A stretch of 64,000 bases of DNA from PGYT01 sp963675055 (GTDB lineage: Bacteria > Bacteroidota > Ignavibacteria > Ignavibacteriales > Melioribacteraceae). Below the pieces are notes generated by a model. That model did no database searches, was not told the DNA's origin, and saw nothing but the letters and a program-made list of their open reading frames with translations. The stretch is from assembly GCA_963675055.2 (NCBI GenBank), contig CAXXJE010000002.1:930001-994000 (forward strand), given 5' to 3'. The stretch's first letter is position 1. Each line of letters opens with the position of its first letter. The position numbers and the translations under genes are program-made. This document shows, piece by piece, positions 8,343 to 16,795 of this stretch.

Positions 8343-8669
8343 CTATTCCGCCGAACGGGTAGTATCTGTTTCTTCGGGAACCATTTTCGAATACTTTTCC
8401 AGGAATGTTGTTACAATATCACTGTTCCATTCAGGGAACTCGTTTTTAAGATCGCTTAATAAATTGACGGCTTCCGCATAGTCTCCGGCATCGACATAAT
8501 CAAAAGCCTCTCCGAACGTGAATCCCGGTGCAGCCCGTACGCTTGAAATTTCCGTTTCCAGATATCTTACTTCGTTTCTTAATTCAACAATTTCTTTCCC
8601 GTTCATTTCGCATCCGGATAAAATAAACGAGAGAAATACCGTTGTTGTTAAATACAATACTCTATTCAT
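8343..8669 (-). CDS. Small lipoprotein with predicted coiled coil
   Basis: A 108-residue protein with a lipoprotein signal: hydrophobic residues 4-17 then LSGC at 17-20 (lipobox). After the Cys comes a heptad-like segment (KEIVELRNEVRYLETEIS), then a helical region (EAFDYVDAGDYAEAVNLL) that resembles a single TPR-like repeat. AGGGAA precedes the ATG by 7 bp. It lies 32 bp behind the arsenate reductase gene on the same strand and may be the last gene of that operon. Function unknown. Confidence 0.7.
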   Translation of the reverse strand: MNRVLYLTTTVFLSFILSGCEMNGKEIVELRNEVRYLETEISSVRAAPGFTFGEAFDYVDAGDYAEAVNLLSDLKNEFPEWNSDIVTTFLEKYSKMVPEETDTTRSAE

Positions 8670-8701
8670 TACTCAGTTCCCTTTTAGTCTTTACCGGTAA
8701 T

Positions 8702-9322
8702 TTAACTAATTAATGAGAAAGCGTATAACATTTCGGTAGCTATTTGACGGGACCGTTCAATATACTTTTGCGATTCAAGCGGGGTGTTATCGAATTCCTT
8801 GGGGTCATCGTAGCGTATCGGGAAACGTGCATCGGCTCCGTGAACAATGGGACAGTTTGCATCGGCATCCGAACAGGTCATTACCGCGGCAAAATCTCTC
8901 TGCGGATTGTATTGATCATTATATACCTTTGAGAAGCACTCCAGGGGCTCGGCATCATTGGAATATTTAATATGGTAAACGGGGTTGTCCGTTTCATCTC
9001 GTTTGTCGATGCTGAATCCGCATTCCTGCATAGCTTTAACTGCACGGGGATTGAATGCTGTTGCTTCTGTTCCCCCCGAGTAACAGTGTACGTTTTTAAT
9101 TCCGTAATACTCTGCGGCGGTTTGTGCCCAAATCTGACTCATGTGGCTTCTGCGCGAATTATGTGTACAGATAAAAGTTAGATTAATTTCACTTCCTTCA
9201 CTTGGTTTGCCTGAGACATACTCGGCAAAGTCATTGAGTAATTTTTTTCGTTCACCGGGAATTGAATCGATGGTTGATATAAGCTGCGAAATTATATTTT
9301 CTATTTCTATAAATACACGCAT
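8702..9322 (-). CDS. arsC: Thioredoxin-coupled arsenate reductase (LMW phosphatase fold)
   Basis: A 206-residue protein. After an N-terminal extension of about 45 residues comes the phosphatase loop CTHNSRRS (C52, R58, S59; Cx5R), and later MTCSDADANCP, whose two cysteines are spaced as in the pI258-type ArsC redox triad. This fits reduction of arsenate to arsenite with release of the disulfide by thioredoxin. The neighbours supply that chemistry: CcdA, a thioredoxin-like lipoprotein and two small redox-disulfide proteins. AAGGAA precedes the ATG. A plain protein-tyrosine phosphatase is the alternative, made less likely by the extra Cys pair and the ars context. Confidence 0.88.
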   Translation of the reverse strand: MRVFIEIENIISQLISTIDSIPGERKKLLNDFAEYVSGKPSEGSEINLTFICTHNSRRSHMSQIWAQTAAEYYGIKNVHCYSGGTEATAFNPRAVKAMQECGFSIDKRDETDNPVYHIKYSNDAEPLECFSKVYNDQYNPQRDFAAVMTCSDADANCPIVHGADARFPIRYDDPKEFDNTPLESQKYIERSRQIATEMLYAFSLIS

Positions 9323-9339
9323 ATTAATTCCTTTATAAA

Positions 9340-10041
9340 CTATAAGGTCGTGAAGATTAAATAGATGCCGCCAAGGATTACAAGAACACCGCAGATTCTT
9401 TTAATCCATTCAATTGCTTTTGATTCATCGCTCCAGTTCAAATACTTCTGAACTTTACCTGCAAGCATTCCTGCGCCGATAATAACAATACAATGTCCGA
9501 TGCCAAATGCTAAAAGAAAAACAATAGCGAGAAAGTAATTTGTCTGAGCCGTTTGAAAGACCACCCCTAAAACCGGAGCCATATAAGCAAAAGTGCATGG
9601 ACCAAGAGCAATACCGAAGATTAATCCGAGCATAAACGCTGCCGGAACGCCTTTGGTTTTAGTCCGCTTTAAACCAGCACCATTCCAATCAAAATTAATT
9701 ATTCCCAGCAGGTATAATCCTACCAGTAGGAATATAGCAGCAACTAAATAATTACCGTATACCCCGACATCCCCCATTAGTCTGCCCAGTGAAGCAGTGA
9801 CGATCCCAATAATTGCAATTGTAATCAGTATCCCGATTGAAAAGACGACAGAAATAATAAACGTCCTGCCGGTCGAAATTTTACCTTGCGAAGATATGAA
9901 ACCGATGACTAGCGGAATGCTTGAAAGATGACAGGGCGAAAGGAGGATACTCAAAACCCCCCAGGCAAATGATGCAGACAATGCAAGCCATACTTCGCCG
10001 GTCATTGCATTATAAAGTAATGTAAAAAGTTCCTCCAGCAT
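9340..10041 (-). CDS. ccdA: CcdA-type transmembrane thiol-disulfide transporter
   Basis: A 233-residue protein with about six membrane helices and the two conserved cysteines of CcdA/DsbD-gamma: SPCHLSS near residue 37 and GPCTFAY near residue 150. The family moves reducing equivalents from cytoplasmic thioredoxin across the inner membrane. It follows the thioredoxin-like lipoprotein gene by 2 bp, so the two form an electron relay to the periplasmic side. Presence in an arsenic operon suggests thiol supply during metalloid stress; a role in cytochrome c maturation is possible but no other ccm/ccs gene is nearby. Confidence 0.88.
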   Translation of the reverse strand: MLEELFTLLYNAMTGEVWLALSASFAWGVLSILLSPCHLSSIPLVIGFISSQGKISTGRTFIISVVFSIGILITIAIIGIVTASLGRLMGDVGVYGNYLVAAIFLLVGLYLLGIINFDWNGAGLKRTKTKGVPAAFMLGLIFGIALGPCTFAYMAPVLGVVFQTAQTNYFLAIVFLLAFGIGHCIVIIGAGMLAGKVQKYLNWSDESKAIEWIKRICGVLVILGGIYLIFTTL

Positions 10042-10043
10042 AT

Positions 10044-10445
10044 TTAACCGTTCGTCTCTGCCGGTTTAAGTCCTTTCCCCTGAAGTATTTTGTCGATTTC
10101 CGCTTCCGGATAAAATCCTTCATGCCTGTGAAATTCATTGCCTTTTTCATCAAGGAAAACCTGGGTCGGTATTAGTTTGATTCCGTATTCTTCGGCATAC
10201 TTCTTCTGATCCTCTTTCCATACATCGTGAAATATAACTTTAACCTGCGGGCCGTATTTCTCTTCAATGGCTTTCATCACGGGCTGCATCTGTTTGCAAG
10301 GAATACAATTTACCGATCCAAGTTCCACAAACGTAACTGTCGCTTTGCTGTTATCTTCCTTATTTGTCGGGGTGCTTTCTTCCTGCGCTTTGCAGCCCAC
10401 GCTAAAGGAAAGCAATAAAATCAGTAATGTAACTGTAACTCTCAT
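10044..10445 (-). CDS. Thioredoxin-fold lipoprotein
   Basis: About 133 residues. The start at 10445 is preferred to 10460 because GGAG sits about 9 bp upstream and the product then begins with a compact lipoprotein signal ending SVGC. The thioredoxin active site is NCIPC (CxxC), and a LIPTQVF segment carries the cis-Pro. A short Thr/Glu/Asp-rich linker joins the lipid anchor to the fold. It would sit on the periplasmic face of the inner membrane or on the outer membrane and receive electrons from the adjacent CcdA. Its 5' end overlaps or abuts the redox-disulfide gene at 10450. Confidence 0.85.
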   Translation of the reverse strand: MRVTVTLLILLLSFSVGCKAQEESTPTNKEDNSKATVTFVELGSVNCIPCKQMQPVMKAIEEKYGPQVKVIFHDVWKEDQKKYAEEYGIKLIPTQVFLDEKGNEFHRHEGFYPEAEIDKILQGKGLKPAETNG

Positions 10446-10449
10446 TTCT

Positions 10450-10689
10450 TTAGTCTCCATTTATCCACTGTATTATCTTGTCATCTTTCGGTATGATTCC
10501 AACACTTACAACTTTTTCGTTTATAACCAATCCGGGTGTCATTAAAATTCCGTAACTCATCATATCATTAATGTCTGTAACTTTTTCTACTGTTGCCTCA
10601 ATGTTATTTTGGCTTACAAGTTCTCTTACTTTTGCTTCCAGGGTTGAACACTTCTTGCACCCTGTGCCTAGTATTTTTATTGATGTCAT
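10450..10689 (-). CDS. Small redox-active disulfide protein (thioredoxin_3 type)
   Basis: About 79 residues when started at ATG 10689, which begins with the fold's first strand (MTSIKILGTGCKKC); an upstream in-frame ATG at 10737 would add a poorly conserved-looking leader. The active site is CKKC and the cis-Pro loop is MTPGLVIN. Such cytoplasmic mini-thioredoxins commonly accompany ArsP and ACR3 genes. A paralog with the same architecture is encoded at 12917. It probably handles disulfides of arsenate reductase or binds arsenite through the Cys pair. Confidence 0.85.
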   Translation of the reverse strand: MTSIKILGTGCKKCSTLEAKVRELVSQNNIEATVEKVTDINDMMSYGILMTPGLVINEKVVSVGIIPKDDKIIQWINGD

Positions 10690-10727
10690 TTTTAACCAAC
10701 ATTTATTTGAATTAATTGAGCATTCAT

Positions 10728-11813
10728 TTATGGACAAACATTCGGTGCGTTTACATCCCCTTTTTCTACTTCACCTCCGAAATACTTTTTCTGGAACCAC
10801 AATGCGAGGTTAACAAGGCTTATCAAAACCGGCACTTCAACAAGCGGCCCAATTACAGCCGCGAATGCTTCACCGCTGTTTATTCCGAACACAGCAATTG
10901 CCACAGCTATCGCGAGTTCAAAATTATTGCTTGCCGCAGTGAATGATAATGTTGCAGACTTTGAATAATCCGCCCCGATTTTTTTACCCATGTAGAATGA
11001 AACGAGAAACATTATAACAAAATAGATAAGCAGCGGAATTGCAATCCTCAGCACGTCCAGTGGTATTTTTATAATCACTTCGCCTTTAAGAGAAAACATT
11101 ACAACTATCGTAAACAATAATGCTATTAGGGTTATCGGGCTTATCCTCGGGATGAATTTTTCTTCATACCATTGTTTTGATTTTAATTTCAACGCAGCAA
11201 ATCTTGTTATCATACCGGCAAAGAAAGGTATTCCAAGATAAATTAATACACTTTCCGCAATTTGTCCTATTGTTATGTCAACAGCGAAAGTCTGCAGTCC
11301 AAGCTAGGAAGGAAAAACTGTGAGGAACAAGTATGCGTAAACCGAGAAGAACAACACCTGAAAAATCGAGTTGAAGGCTACAAGTCCCGCAGCGTATTCA
11401 GTATCACCTTTGGCGAGTTCGTTCCAAACGATCACCATAGCGATACACCGTGCGAGTCCTATCATTATCAGTCCGGCCATGTACGCGGGATAATCTTGCA
11501 GGAAAAGTATGGCAAGCACGAACATCAGCACTGGTCCGATAATCCAGTTCTGTACTAGTGATAATACGAGAACTTTTACATTCCTGAATACATCCGGCAG
11601 CTCTTCGTACTTAACTTTCGCTAGCGGCGGGTACATCATCAGGATTAATCCGATGGCTATCGGAATATTCGTCGTTCCGGACTGAAATGAATTCCAGAAG
11701 TCAACAATACCCGGGAAAAGATATCCCGAGAATACTCCGGTGAACATTGCGAGGAATATCCACAGCGTTAAGTAGCGATCGAGAAATGAAAGACGTTTAG
11801 TTAATTTATTCAA
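10728..11813 (-). pseudogene. acr3: ACR3-family arsenite efflux pump interrupted by one in-frame TAG
   Basis: The two halves are in the same frame: 11813-11304 encodes residues 1-169 and ends in TAG (11304-11306), then reading continues without any other lesion through LGLQTFAVDI to the stop at 10728. The combined length of about 361 codons is normal for ACR3, and about ten membrane helices are present (NWIIGPVLMF, GLARCIAMVIVWN with the conserved Cys, ASNNFELAIAVAIAVFG). The interrupted position lies between FPS and LGL, where a Trp codon (TGG) would fit. It may be a recent nonsense mutation, a sequencing error, or be read through or suppressed. As written, no full-length arsenite pump is made. 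Confidence 0.88.
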
Positions 11814-11885
11814 TCAGTTAATCTCACTAAAATATTATGCGAATAATATTGTTGTAATAATACTCTTTACAGCAAATTGCGGGTA

Positions 11886-12917
11886 TTAGATAATCAGATT
11901 AAACACAATTCCGACAAATACGATTCCGGATGCGACAACAGCCACAAAGGCAATGATCATGGGCATCTTAAGTACTTTGCGAAGTATAATAGTTTCCGGC
12001 AGCGATAAACCAATCACACTCATCATAAACGCCAGCACTGTTCCGAGCGACGCCCCTTTTTCTAGTAGTGCCTGGACAACAGGAATAATACCTGCCGCGT
12101 TTGAATACATCGGAACACCGATTAGTACTGACACCGGCACTGACCACCAGGCATCCGAACCCATTAAGCTTGCCATAAAGTTTTCGGGCACGTACCCGTG
12201 TATGCCCGCGCCTACAGCAATACCGAGTATAATGAACAGCCAGACTTTTCCGACTATCTCCTTCGTTACGTCGATACCCGATTGTATCCTGTCGCTGAAA
12301 CTTTGCTTGATCTCCTCCACTTCCGCTTCAGCTTGTCGCAGATTGAAGACCCATTCCTCTATATATTTTTCCGGACTCAATAAGCCGACAACAAATCCCG
12401 CTCCTACGGCTATTAAAATCCCGGTAACCGCATAGATAAGAGCAACTTCCCAGCCGAATAAGCCGAACAGCAGGACAAGCGCAATCTCGTTTATCATTGG
12501 TGCGGCAATTAAAAATGAAAAGGTAACACCAAGCGGGATTCCGGATTGTACAAACCCGATAAACAATGGTATTGCAGAACAACTGCAAAACGGAGTAACA
12601 ATTCCCAGCAGACTTGCGAGTACGTTCCCGGTTATTAGAGATTTTCCGCCAAGCATCTTGCGGGTTTTTTCGGGAGAGAAGTAAGTTCTTATTATTCCGA
12701 CAATGAAAACGATTAAAAGCAGCAGTAGCATAACTTTCGGGACTTCATAAACGAAAAAGTATACAGCATTTGCCGCATGCGAGTTCTTCTCCATAGCAAC
12801 TAATTGATAGACCAATAGATCTGCTAATGACGCAAGGTTAACGTAAAGTGTTATCCAGATTGGAAGAAGGAAGGCTAATAAATATTTTCGATTCCCGGTT
12901 ATATACAATGCCTTCAC
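11886..12917 (-). CDS. arsP: ArsP-type permease (PF03773 family)
   Basis: A 343-residue protein with eight or more membrane helices and the hallmark TPFCSCSAIPLF with paired cysteines near residue 110, followed by AAPMINEIAL. ArsP exports trivalent organoarsenicals in characterised cases; related permeases have unknown substrates. A long charged loop (EEWVFNLRQAEAEVEEIKQ) splits two membrane halves that show internal similarity (GVPMYSNAAGIIPVVQALL). The start is GTG at 12917, sharing one base with the TAG of the preceding redox gene, so translation is coupled. It lies between arsR and ACR3, which supports a metalloid role. Confidence 0.85.
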   Translation of the reverse strand: MKALYITGNRKYLLAFLLPIWITLYVNLASLADLLVYQLVAMEKNSHAANAVYFFVYEVPKVMLLLLLIVFIVGIIRTYFSPEKTRKMLGGKSLITGNVLASLLGIVTPFCSCSAIPLFIGFVQSGIPLGVTFSFLIAAPMINEIALVLLFGLFGWEVALIYAVTGILIAVGAGFVVGLLSPEKYIEEWVFNLRQAEAEVEEIKQSFSDRIQSGIDVTKEIVGKVWLFIILGIAVGAGIHGYVPENFMASLMGSDAWWSVPVSVLIGVPMYSNAAGIIPVVQALLEKGASLGTVLAFMMSVIGLSLPETIILRKVLKMPMIIAFVAVVASGIVFVGIVFNLII

Positions 12918-13171
12918 TAAGCGTTCTCCGAAGAGTTATCTTTGATCCAGTGAAGCAGTGTTGATTTCGTTGGTATCTTACTTGTAGATACTACTTTTCC
13001 GTTTATTTCGAGTCCGGGAGTTTGCATAATTCCTCGTTCAACTATTGCCTTCATGTCCGTTACTTTTTCAACTTCATAATCTAATCCCAGTTCATTAGCC
13101 GCTTCTTCACTTAATTCCGCCAGCTTAACACAGTTCGCACAACCGGATCCGTATACTTTAATTATATTCAT
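12917..13171 (-). CDS. Small redox-active disulfide protein paired with ArsP
   Basis: 84 residues from ATG 13171, which has AAGGAA about 5 bp upstream; an in-frame ATG at 13222 would overlap arsR and add 17 residues without a fold. The active site is GSGCANC and the cis-Pro loop is QTPGLEIN. It resembles the product at 10450 in length and layout. Thioredoxin_3 proteins next to PF03773 permeases are a common pairing, likely delivering or sensing thiol-bound metalloids. Confidence 0.85.
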   Translation of the reverse strand: MNIIKVYGSGCANCVKLAELSEEAANELGLDYEVEKVTDMKAIVERGIMQTPGLEINGKVVSTSKIPTKSTLLHWIKDNSSENA

Positions 13172-13218
13172 GTTAATTCCTTGTTTCGTTGTTTGCCGAA
13201 ATAATTTATGCTCAGTTA

Positions 13219-13572
13219 TCACGCTCCGCAGAGATTGTTCCTGTCCAGTCCGATAACTTTTTTCTTGTCTTCGATGATCATTTCTTCATTATTGATCCAG
13301 AAATCCAGCGAAGTAAGTATAGAAGAAATTCTTTGATCGGACGGCTGTTGGTTAATGCTGTAGTTAACCCATTTACCGTCCTTTGTTTCCAGTATAAATC
13401 CTGCTTCTCTGAGTATTTTAAGATGTTGCGAAACCGTTGAATTGGCCAAATTCAGCAATTCCCTTATTTCGCAAACACAGAGCGTTTTGGTTTGGAGTGC
13501 CTTCAATATTCTTAACCGGTTAGAATCTGAAAGCGCTTTGAATATGTTCGTGTTCTCTTGCATTAATATCAT
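13219..13572 (-). CDS. arsR: ArsR/SmtB-family metalloregulator
   Basis: A 117-residue winged-helix repressor: NIFKALSDSNRLRILKAL, then TLCVCEIRELLNLANSTVSQHLKILREAGF. The metal-binding motif of ArsR, ELCVCxL-like, is represented by LCVCEI (two Cys spaced by one), fitting As(III)/Sb(III) sensing. Two start codons are possible, 13572 and 13563. An inverted repeat at 13571-13590 overlaps the first, which favours 13563 if the repeat is the operator. As the first gene of the minus-strand block it probably represses the whole arsenic/redox operon. Confidence 0.9.
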   Translation of the reverse strand: MILMQENTNIFKALSDSNRLRILKALQTKTLCVCEIRELLNLANSTVSQHLKILREAGFILETKDGKWVNYSINQQPSDQRISSILTSLDFWINNEEMIIEDKKKVIGLDRNNLCGA

Positions 13573-13590
13573 TTCGTCGTCTAACGAAAT
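13571..13590 (-). promoter_or_regulatory. Candidate ArsR operator
   Basis: ATTTCGT-N6-ACGAAAT is a perfect 7-bp inverted repeat immediately upstream of arsR, extended by ATAT on one side and by a similar AT-rich flank on the other. ArsR-family operators are inverted repeats overlapping the promoter or start, so autoregulation of the operon is a reasonable inference. Confidence 0.5.
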
Positions 13591-13675
13591 ATACTATTCT
13601 GTAATTATTGAAGCAATATTAATTTCAGAAAACAGTTTTTAGCTAAAATGCCGGACGAAAGAATTATTCAAACTC

Positions 13676-13733
13676 ACCCTGCCGTCACGGAGTGCTTGCC
13701 CCGCATTTGACGCGGGGGATTCTTGACAGCAAG
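13676..13733. repeat. Dispersed hairpin repeat (GTCACGGA type)
   Basis: The segment starts around CCGTCACGGAGTGC and ends TTGACAGCAAG. It contains a perfect hairpin CCCCGC (13699-13704) / GCGGGG (13712-13717). A related sequence lies at 41941-41987 (GTCACGGAATGC...GTGACAGCTAG). Both are intergenic, so this looks like a REP-like family. Confidence 0.55.
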
Positions 13734-13823
13734 ATGAACTACAGTTTTTAATTGGAGAGATTCTGCGGAGGGGTAATGTGTATCCTGGGCTTTCCGGGCT
13801 ACTACTCGACAGGGTAAATTATA

Positions 13824-13858
13824 AAAGGTGCGACACAGGAAATCCCGTGCCGCACTTT
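13824..13858 (-). terminator. Rho-independent terminator of the secreted-protein gene
   Basis: On the minus strand GTGCGGCACGGG pairs with CCTGTGTCGCAC around a short T-rich loop, and the stem is followed by CTTTTATAA. It lies 7 bp beyond the stop of the gene ending at 13866, so it most likely terminates that transcript. Confidence 0.75.
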
Positions 13859-13865
13859 GATTCTC

Positions 13866-15386
13866 TTATTTCATCAAATTCATTTTCTTAACAATAGTAT
13901 TGCTTCCTGCTGTTAATTCATACAGGTAAACACCGGAAGCAAGGTTACTTGCGTTAAAATTAACTTCATGATAACCCGCGTTAAGTTGCTCATTCAACAA
14001 TACTGTTACTTTCTCACCAAGTACATTGTATACATTAAGCCTAACAATGGAACTGGACGGAAGTGAAAAAGCTATTTTAGTTTCCGGATTAAATGGATTC
14101 GGATAATTCTGTTTAAGAGAAAAATTCTCGGGAAGACTTAGAGTCCCTTCTTCGGTTACATCAGTAATGCTTTCAGAGGTCATTATTATAAGGCTGCTTG
14201 CAGTCGTACTTTCGAAGCTGACTGTATTATTTTCGGTATCAACAACTACATCGTTGACTGTCTGCCAGTCTTCCGAATCTTCATCCCAGTATTTTACAGC
14301 TATACTGCTTTCATCTACGTTGTACATGTTTGTCTGTGTTTCCGAATAGTGGAATTGATATTGGACCGATGAGTTGAATTGCATTCTTCCACCGGTTCTT
14401 CCGTTCTTCCACATTTTATTCGTGCCGTTCTCATCGTACAAACCTATTTCAAATCCGCAGAAAGCATTTTGGTTTTGCGAGTTCGGAATATTTTGAGGAT
14501 AAAGTTCAAGCATCTGTCCGAACAGTGAATCATTGTTCATTCCGCCCATTCGACGCCAGTTCTGGTTAACAGTAAAGTTGTCACCATCGTCGAATGGATT
14601 ATTAATCCTCGCCGGTCCGTTCATATTATGTCGGAACCATCTTCCGCCGGGATGCCTTCCGAATGAGGATGAATCTCTCCAGGCCTCACCATTAAGTTCA
14701 TAAACAACTACTGCATCAATTGAATCGCGGTCAATCAAACCGCCCTTAATAGAGACTGGATCGCCGTCCGAAGGTCTGATTGTACCGGATTCCGGTTCAT
14801 ACCAGTACGGACCGAAGTTAAGGAAATAATCGGGGTAACCGTCGCCATCCTCATCAAGATAAAACCGGTTCATAATGCATGTGGTATCGACCAATGCAAT
14901 TCCGGTTAATTCTACGGTAGTAAGTGAGTCATTCATCCAGCCGAAAGCAAAACCTCTTAAGCCGTTAGCCAGCCTGTGTCCTAATCTCGGGTGACGGGTG
15001 AAGTTAGTCCAGAATGGTTCATAAGGATCGCGCCAGAACTCGCCGTTGATTTCATAAACGACAACTACATCAATGCTGTCAACAAAATCATTCAATCCGC
15101 CGAAAATAGTGATCACATCACCGTCATTGGGTCTAACTGCTTCAGAACTATCTGGTGAATACCAGTAAGGACCGAAATTCAGCCTGTAGTCGGCAACTCC
15201 ATCCGAATCTTCATCCAGATAGTATTTTGAATGTAATGTGGAGGTATCAATAATTGCCGAACCGGTTAATGTTACTTCCGTCAGGGAATCAGGATTAAAA
15301 CTGCCGTCCCGGTCATAGTCTCTTTGGGCGGAAATGTTAATAAATACGGTAAAAATTAGAAAAATTAGTAAGGTTATCTTTTTCAT
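13866..15386 (-). CDS. Secreted protein with two internal repeats and a T9SS C-terminal domain
   Basis: 506 residues. An N-terminal signal peptide (about 1-20) is followed by two repeats of about 100 residues. Each contains a Ca-type acidic loop (YLDEDSDGVADYRLNFGP; YLDEDGDGYPDYFLNFGP), a proline-rich RPxDGDxxxIxGG turn, and VVVYEINGExWRD. A further domain spans about 300-410. The last 85 residues form the type A T9SS sorting domain (QNYPNPFNPETKIAFSLP ... GVYLYEL ... KKMNLMK). GGAG precedes the ATG. It should be exported by Sec, then T9SS, and be surface-attached or released. The function of the repeats is unknown. Confidence 0.88.
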   Translation of the reverse strand: MKKITLLIFLIFTVFINISAQRDYDRDGSFNPDSLTEVTLTGSAIIDTSTLHSKYYLDEDSDGVADYRLNFGPYWYSPDSSEAVRPNDGDVITIFGGLNDFVDSIDVVVVYEINGEFWRDPYEPFWTNFTRHPRLGHRLANGLRGFAFGWMNDSLTTVELTGIALVDTTCIMNRFYLDEDGDGYPDYFLNFGPYWYEPESGTIRPSDGDPVSIKGGLIDRDSIDAVVVYELNGEAWRDSSSFGRHPGGRWFRHNMNGPARINNPFDDGDNFTVNQNWRRMGGMNNDSLFGQMLELYPQNIPNSQNQNAFCGFEIGLYDENGTNKMWKNGRTGGRMQFNSSVQYQFHYSETQTNMYNVDESSIAVKYWDEDSEDWQTVNDVVVDTENNTVSFESTTASSLIIMTSESITDVTEEGTLSLPENFSLKQNYPNPFNPETKIAFSLPSSSIVRLNVYNVLGEKVTVLLNEQLNAGYHEVNFNASNLASGVYLYELTAGSNTIVKKMNLMK

Positions 15387-15569
15387 AGCTGCTCCATGTT
15401 TGATTTGATAACCATCATTGGCAAAAGATATGCCACAGGAAAAATGTTTAAATATCGACGAAAATAGAGGAATAATAAAATTAATTATGCCTGGAAAAGA
15501 CTTTCATATGCCTGAATCAGCATTTTCAGGCAGTTAGCAGGATTAAATTATTTTATATTTTTAAAGAAT

Positions 15570-16745
15570 CTAAGCTGAGCGAAGAAGAAGCAGAAAATTA
15601 ATTGCCGCGATAACTGCTCCGGCAATAAATACCCCGGTCAATTCAAAATAGACTATTACCGTGCCCATCAAAACCGGCCCGAGTGTTTGTCCAAGTCTGA
15701 GAACCATTCCGTTAAATGACATGAATGCACCCCGGTGTTCCAGAGGGGCTATGCGTGTTAAAAGAATTTGGACCGACGGAATATTGAGTCCCTGCGCAAC
15801 ACCGAAAATGGCCGCGGGAATCAGCAGAAGCCATATTGACTGCATTAAGGGAACCATTATTAGCGAAACCGTATAAAGAATAAACGAGGTTTGAAGCAGT
15901 CTTATTTCTGAAAATTTTTGTGAAAGCTTGCCAAGCTGCGAAGATGTTATTGCCGTTACAATTGACATTGAGGACATAGTAAGTCCGATGATAAATGGTG
16001 ACGCATGAAAGTTATGGTTAAGCAGGAACGGGAAATAAGTCAGATAACAACCGTAAAGTATAATGAATGTAACAAGGCTTGTTGTGAAATAGATAATTGC
16101 GCTTCGGGTTTTAATATTCTCAGCGATACTTCTTAAGTAACTTTTTAGATTCTGGCTTGATCTCGGTTCAGGATTATCCAGCCTGAATAATATTACGAAT
16201 GCGATTGGTATTGCGAATACAGGAAGTATAAACGGGAAATACCAGGCTATGGTTGCCAGCAATCCTCCGAGTATTGGGTAACTGGCTGTTGCTATGCTCA
16301 GCAGACTTGCATTGTATCCCATGGCTTTCGGGCGATCCTTGCCGCTGTAGATATCTCCTATTAAAGTAATATTGAGAGATCCGATTGAGGCGGCACCCAC
16401 ACCCTGAAGGAAACGTAGTACAAGAAGTGTTTCAAAATGTTTAACAAAGAAACAGGCGGTTCCGGCGATTCCGAATAACAGCATTGAGGGGATCATAACC
16501 TTTTTCCTGCCGAGCCGGTCTGCAACTACTCCGAATATCGGGGTCAGGATTATTCCGGGCAGTGTGAAAAAGATAATAAGCATACCCACAGACTGGGGGG
16601 TGATATTCAGTTCCCGGGATATTTTTGGGAATGCCGGGGTAATGCTTGATACTCCTAAAACCGCCATCAACGTAATAGAAAAAATAATTTTTAAGTTGGT
16701 ATCGGTGTACAGCGGGCGATTATCGGAAGTATCTTCTGAATTCAT
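15570..16745 (-). CDS. MFS efflux transporter
   Basis: A 391-residue protein with twelve hydrophobic helices. The MFS signature GVVADRLGRKKVM lies between helices 2 and 3, and the family's motif-C-like GVGAASIGSLNITL is in the helix 4-5 region (drug:H+ antiporter subfamily). It starts 51 bp before the CDF gene on the same strand. The substrate is not predictable; multidrug or sugar efflux are both possible. Confidence 0.88.
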   Translation of the reverse strand: MNSEDTSDNRPLYTDTNLKIIFSITLMAVLGVSSITPAFPKISRELNITPQSVGMLIIFFTLPGIILTPIFGVVADRLGRKKVMIPSMLLFGIAGTACFFVKHFETLLVLRFLQGVGAASIGSLNITLIGDIYSGKDRPKAMGYNASLLSIATASYPILGGLLATIAWYFPFILPVFAIPIAFVILFRLDNPEPRSSQNLKSYLRSIAENIKTRSAIIYFTTSLVTFIILYGCYLTYFPFLLNHNFHASPFIIGLTMSSMSIVTAITSSQLGKLSQKFSEIRLLQTSFILYTVSLIMVPLMQSIWLLLIPAAIFGVAQGLNIPSVQILLTRIAPLEHRGAFMSFNGMVLRLGQTLGPVLMGTVIVYFELTGVFIAGAVIAAINFLLLLRSA

Positions 16746-16795
16746 AAATCCAACTTATGAAAAAATTAATTTGGTAAAAACAGGTTCATTGATTA

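Noticed and set aside
11304..11306. TAG in ACR3 as evidence of a reassigned codon or pyrrolysine
   Set aside because: No other in-frame TAG was seen inside intact genes and no pylTS genes or suppressor tRNA are in the window; nonsense mutation or sequencing error is simpler.
11953..12435. Plus-strand 160-residue ORF within arsP
   Set aside because: Its content mirrors the antisense of a membrane protein gene; no independent signal.
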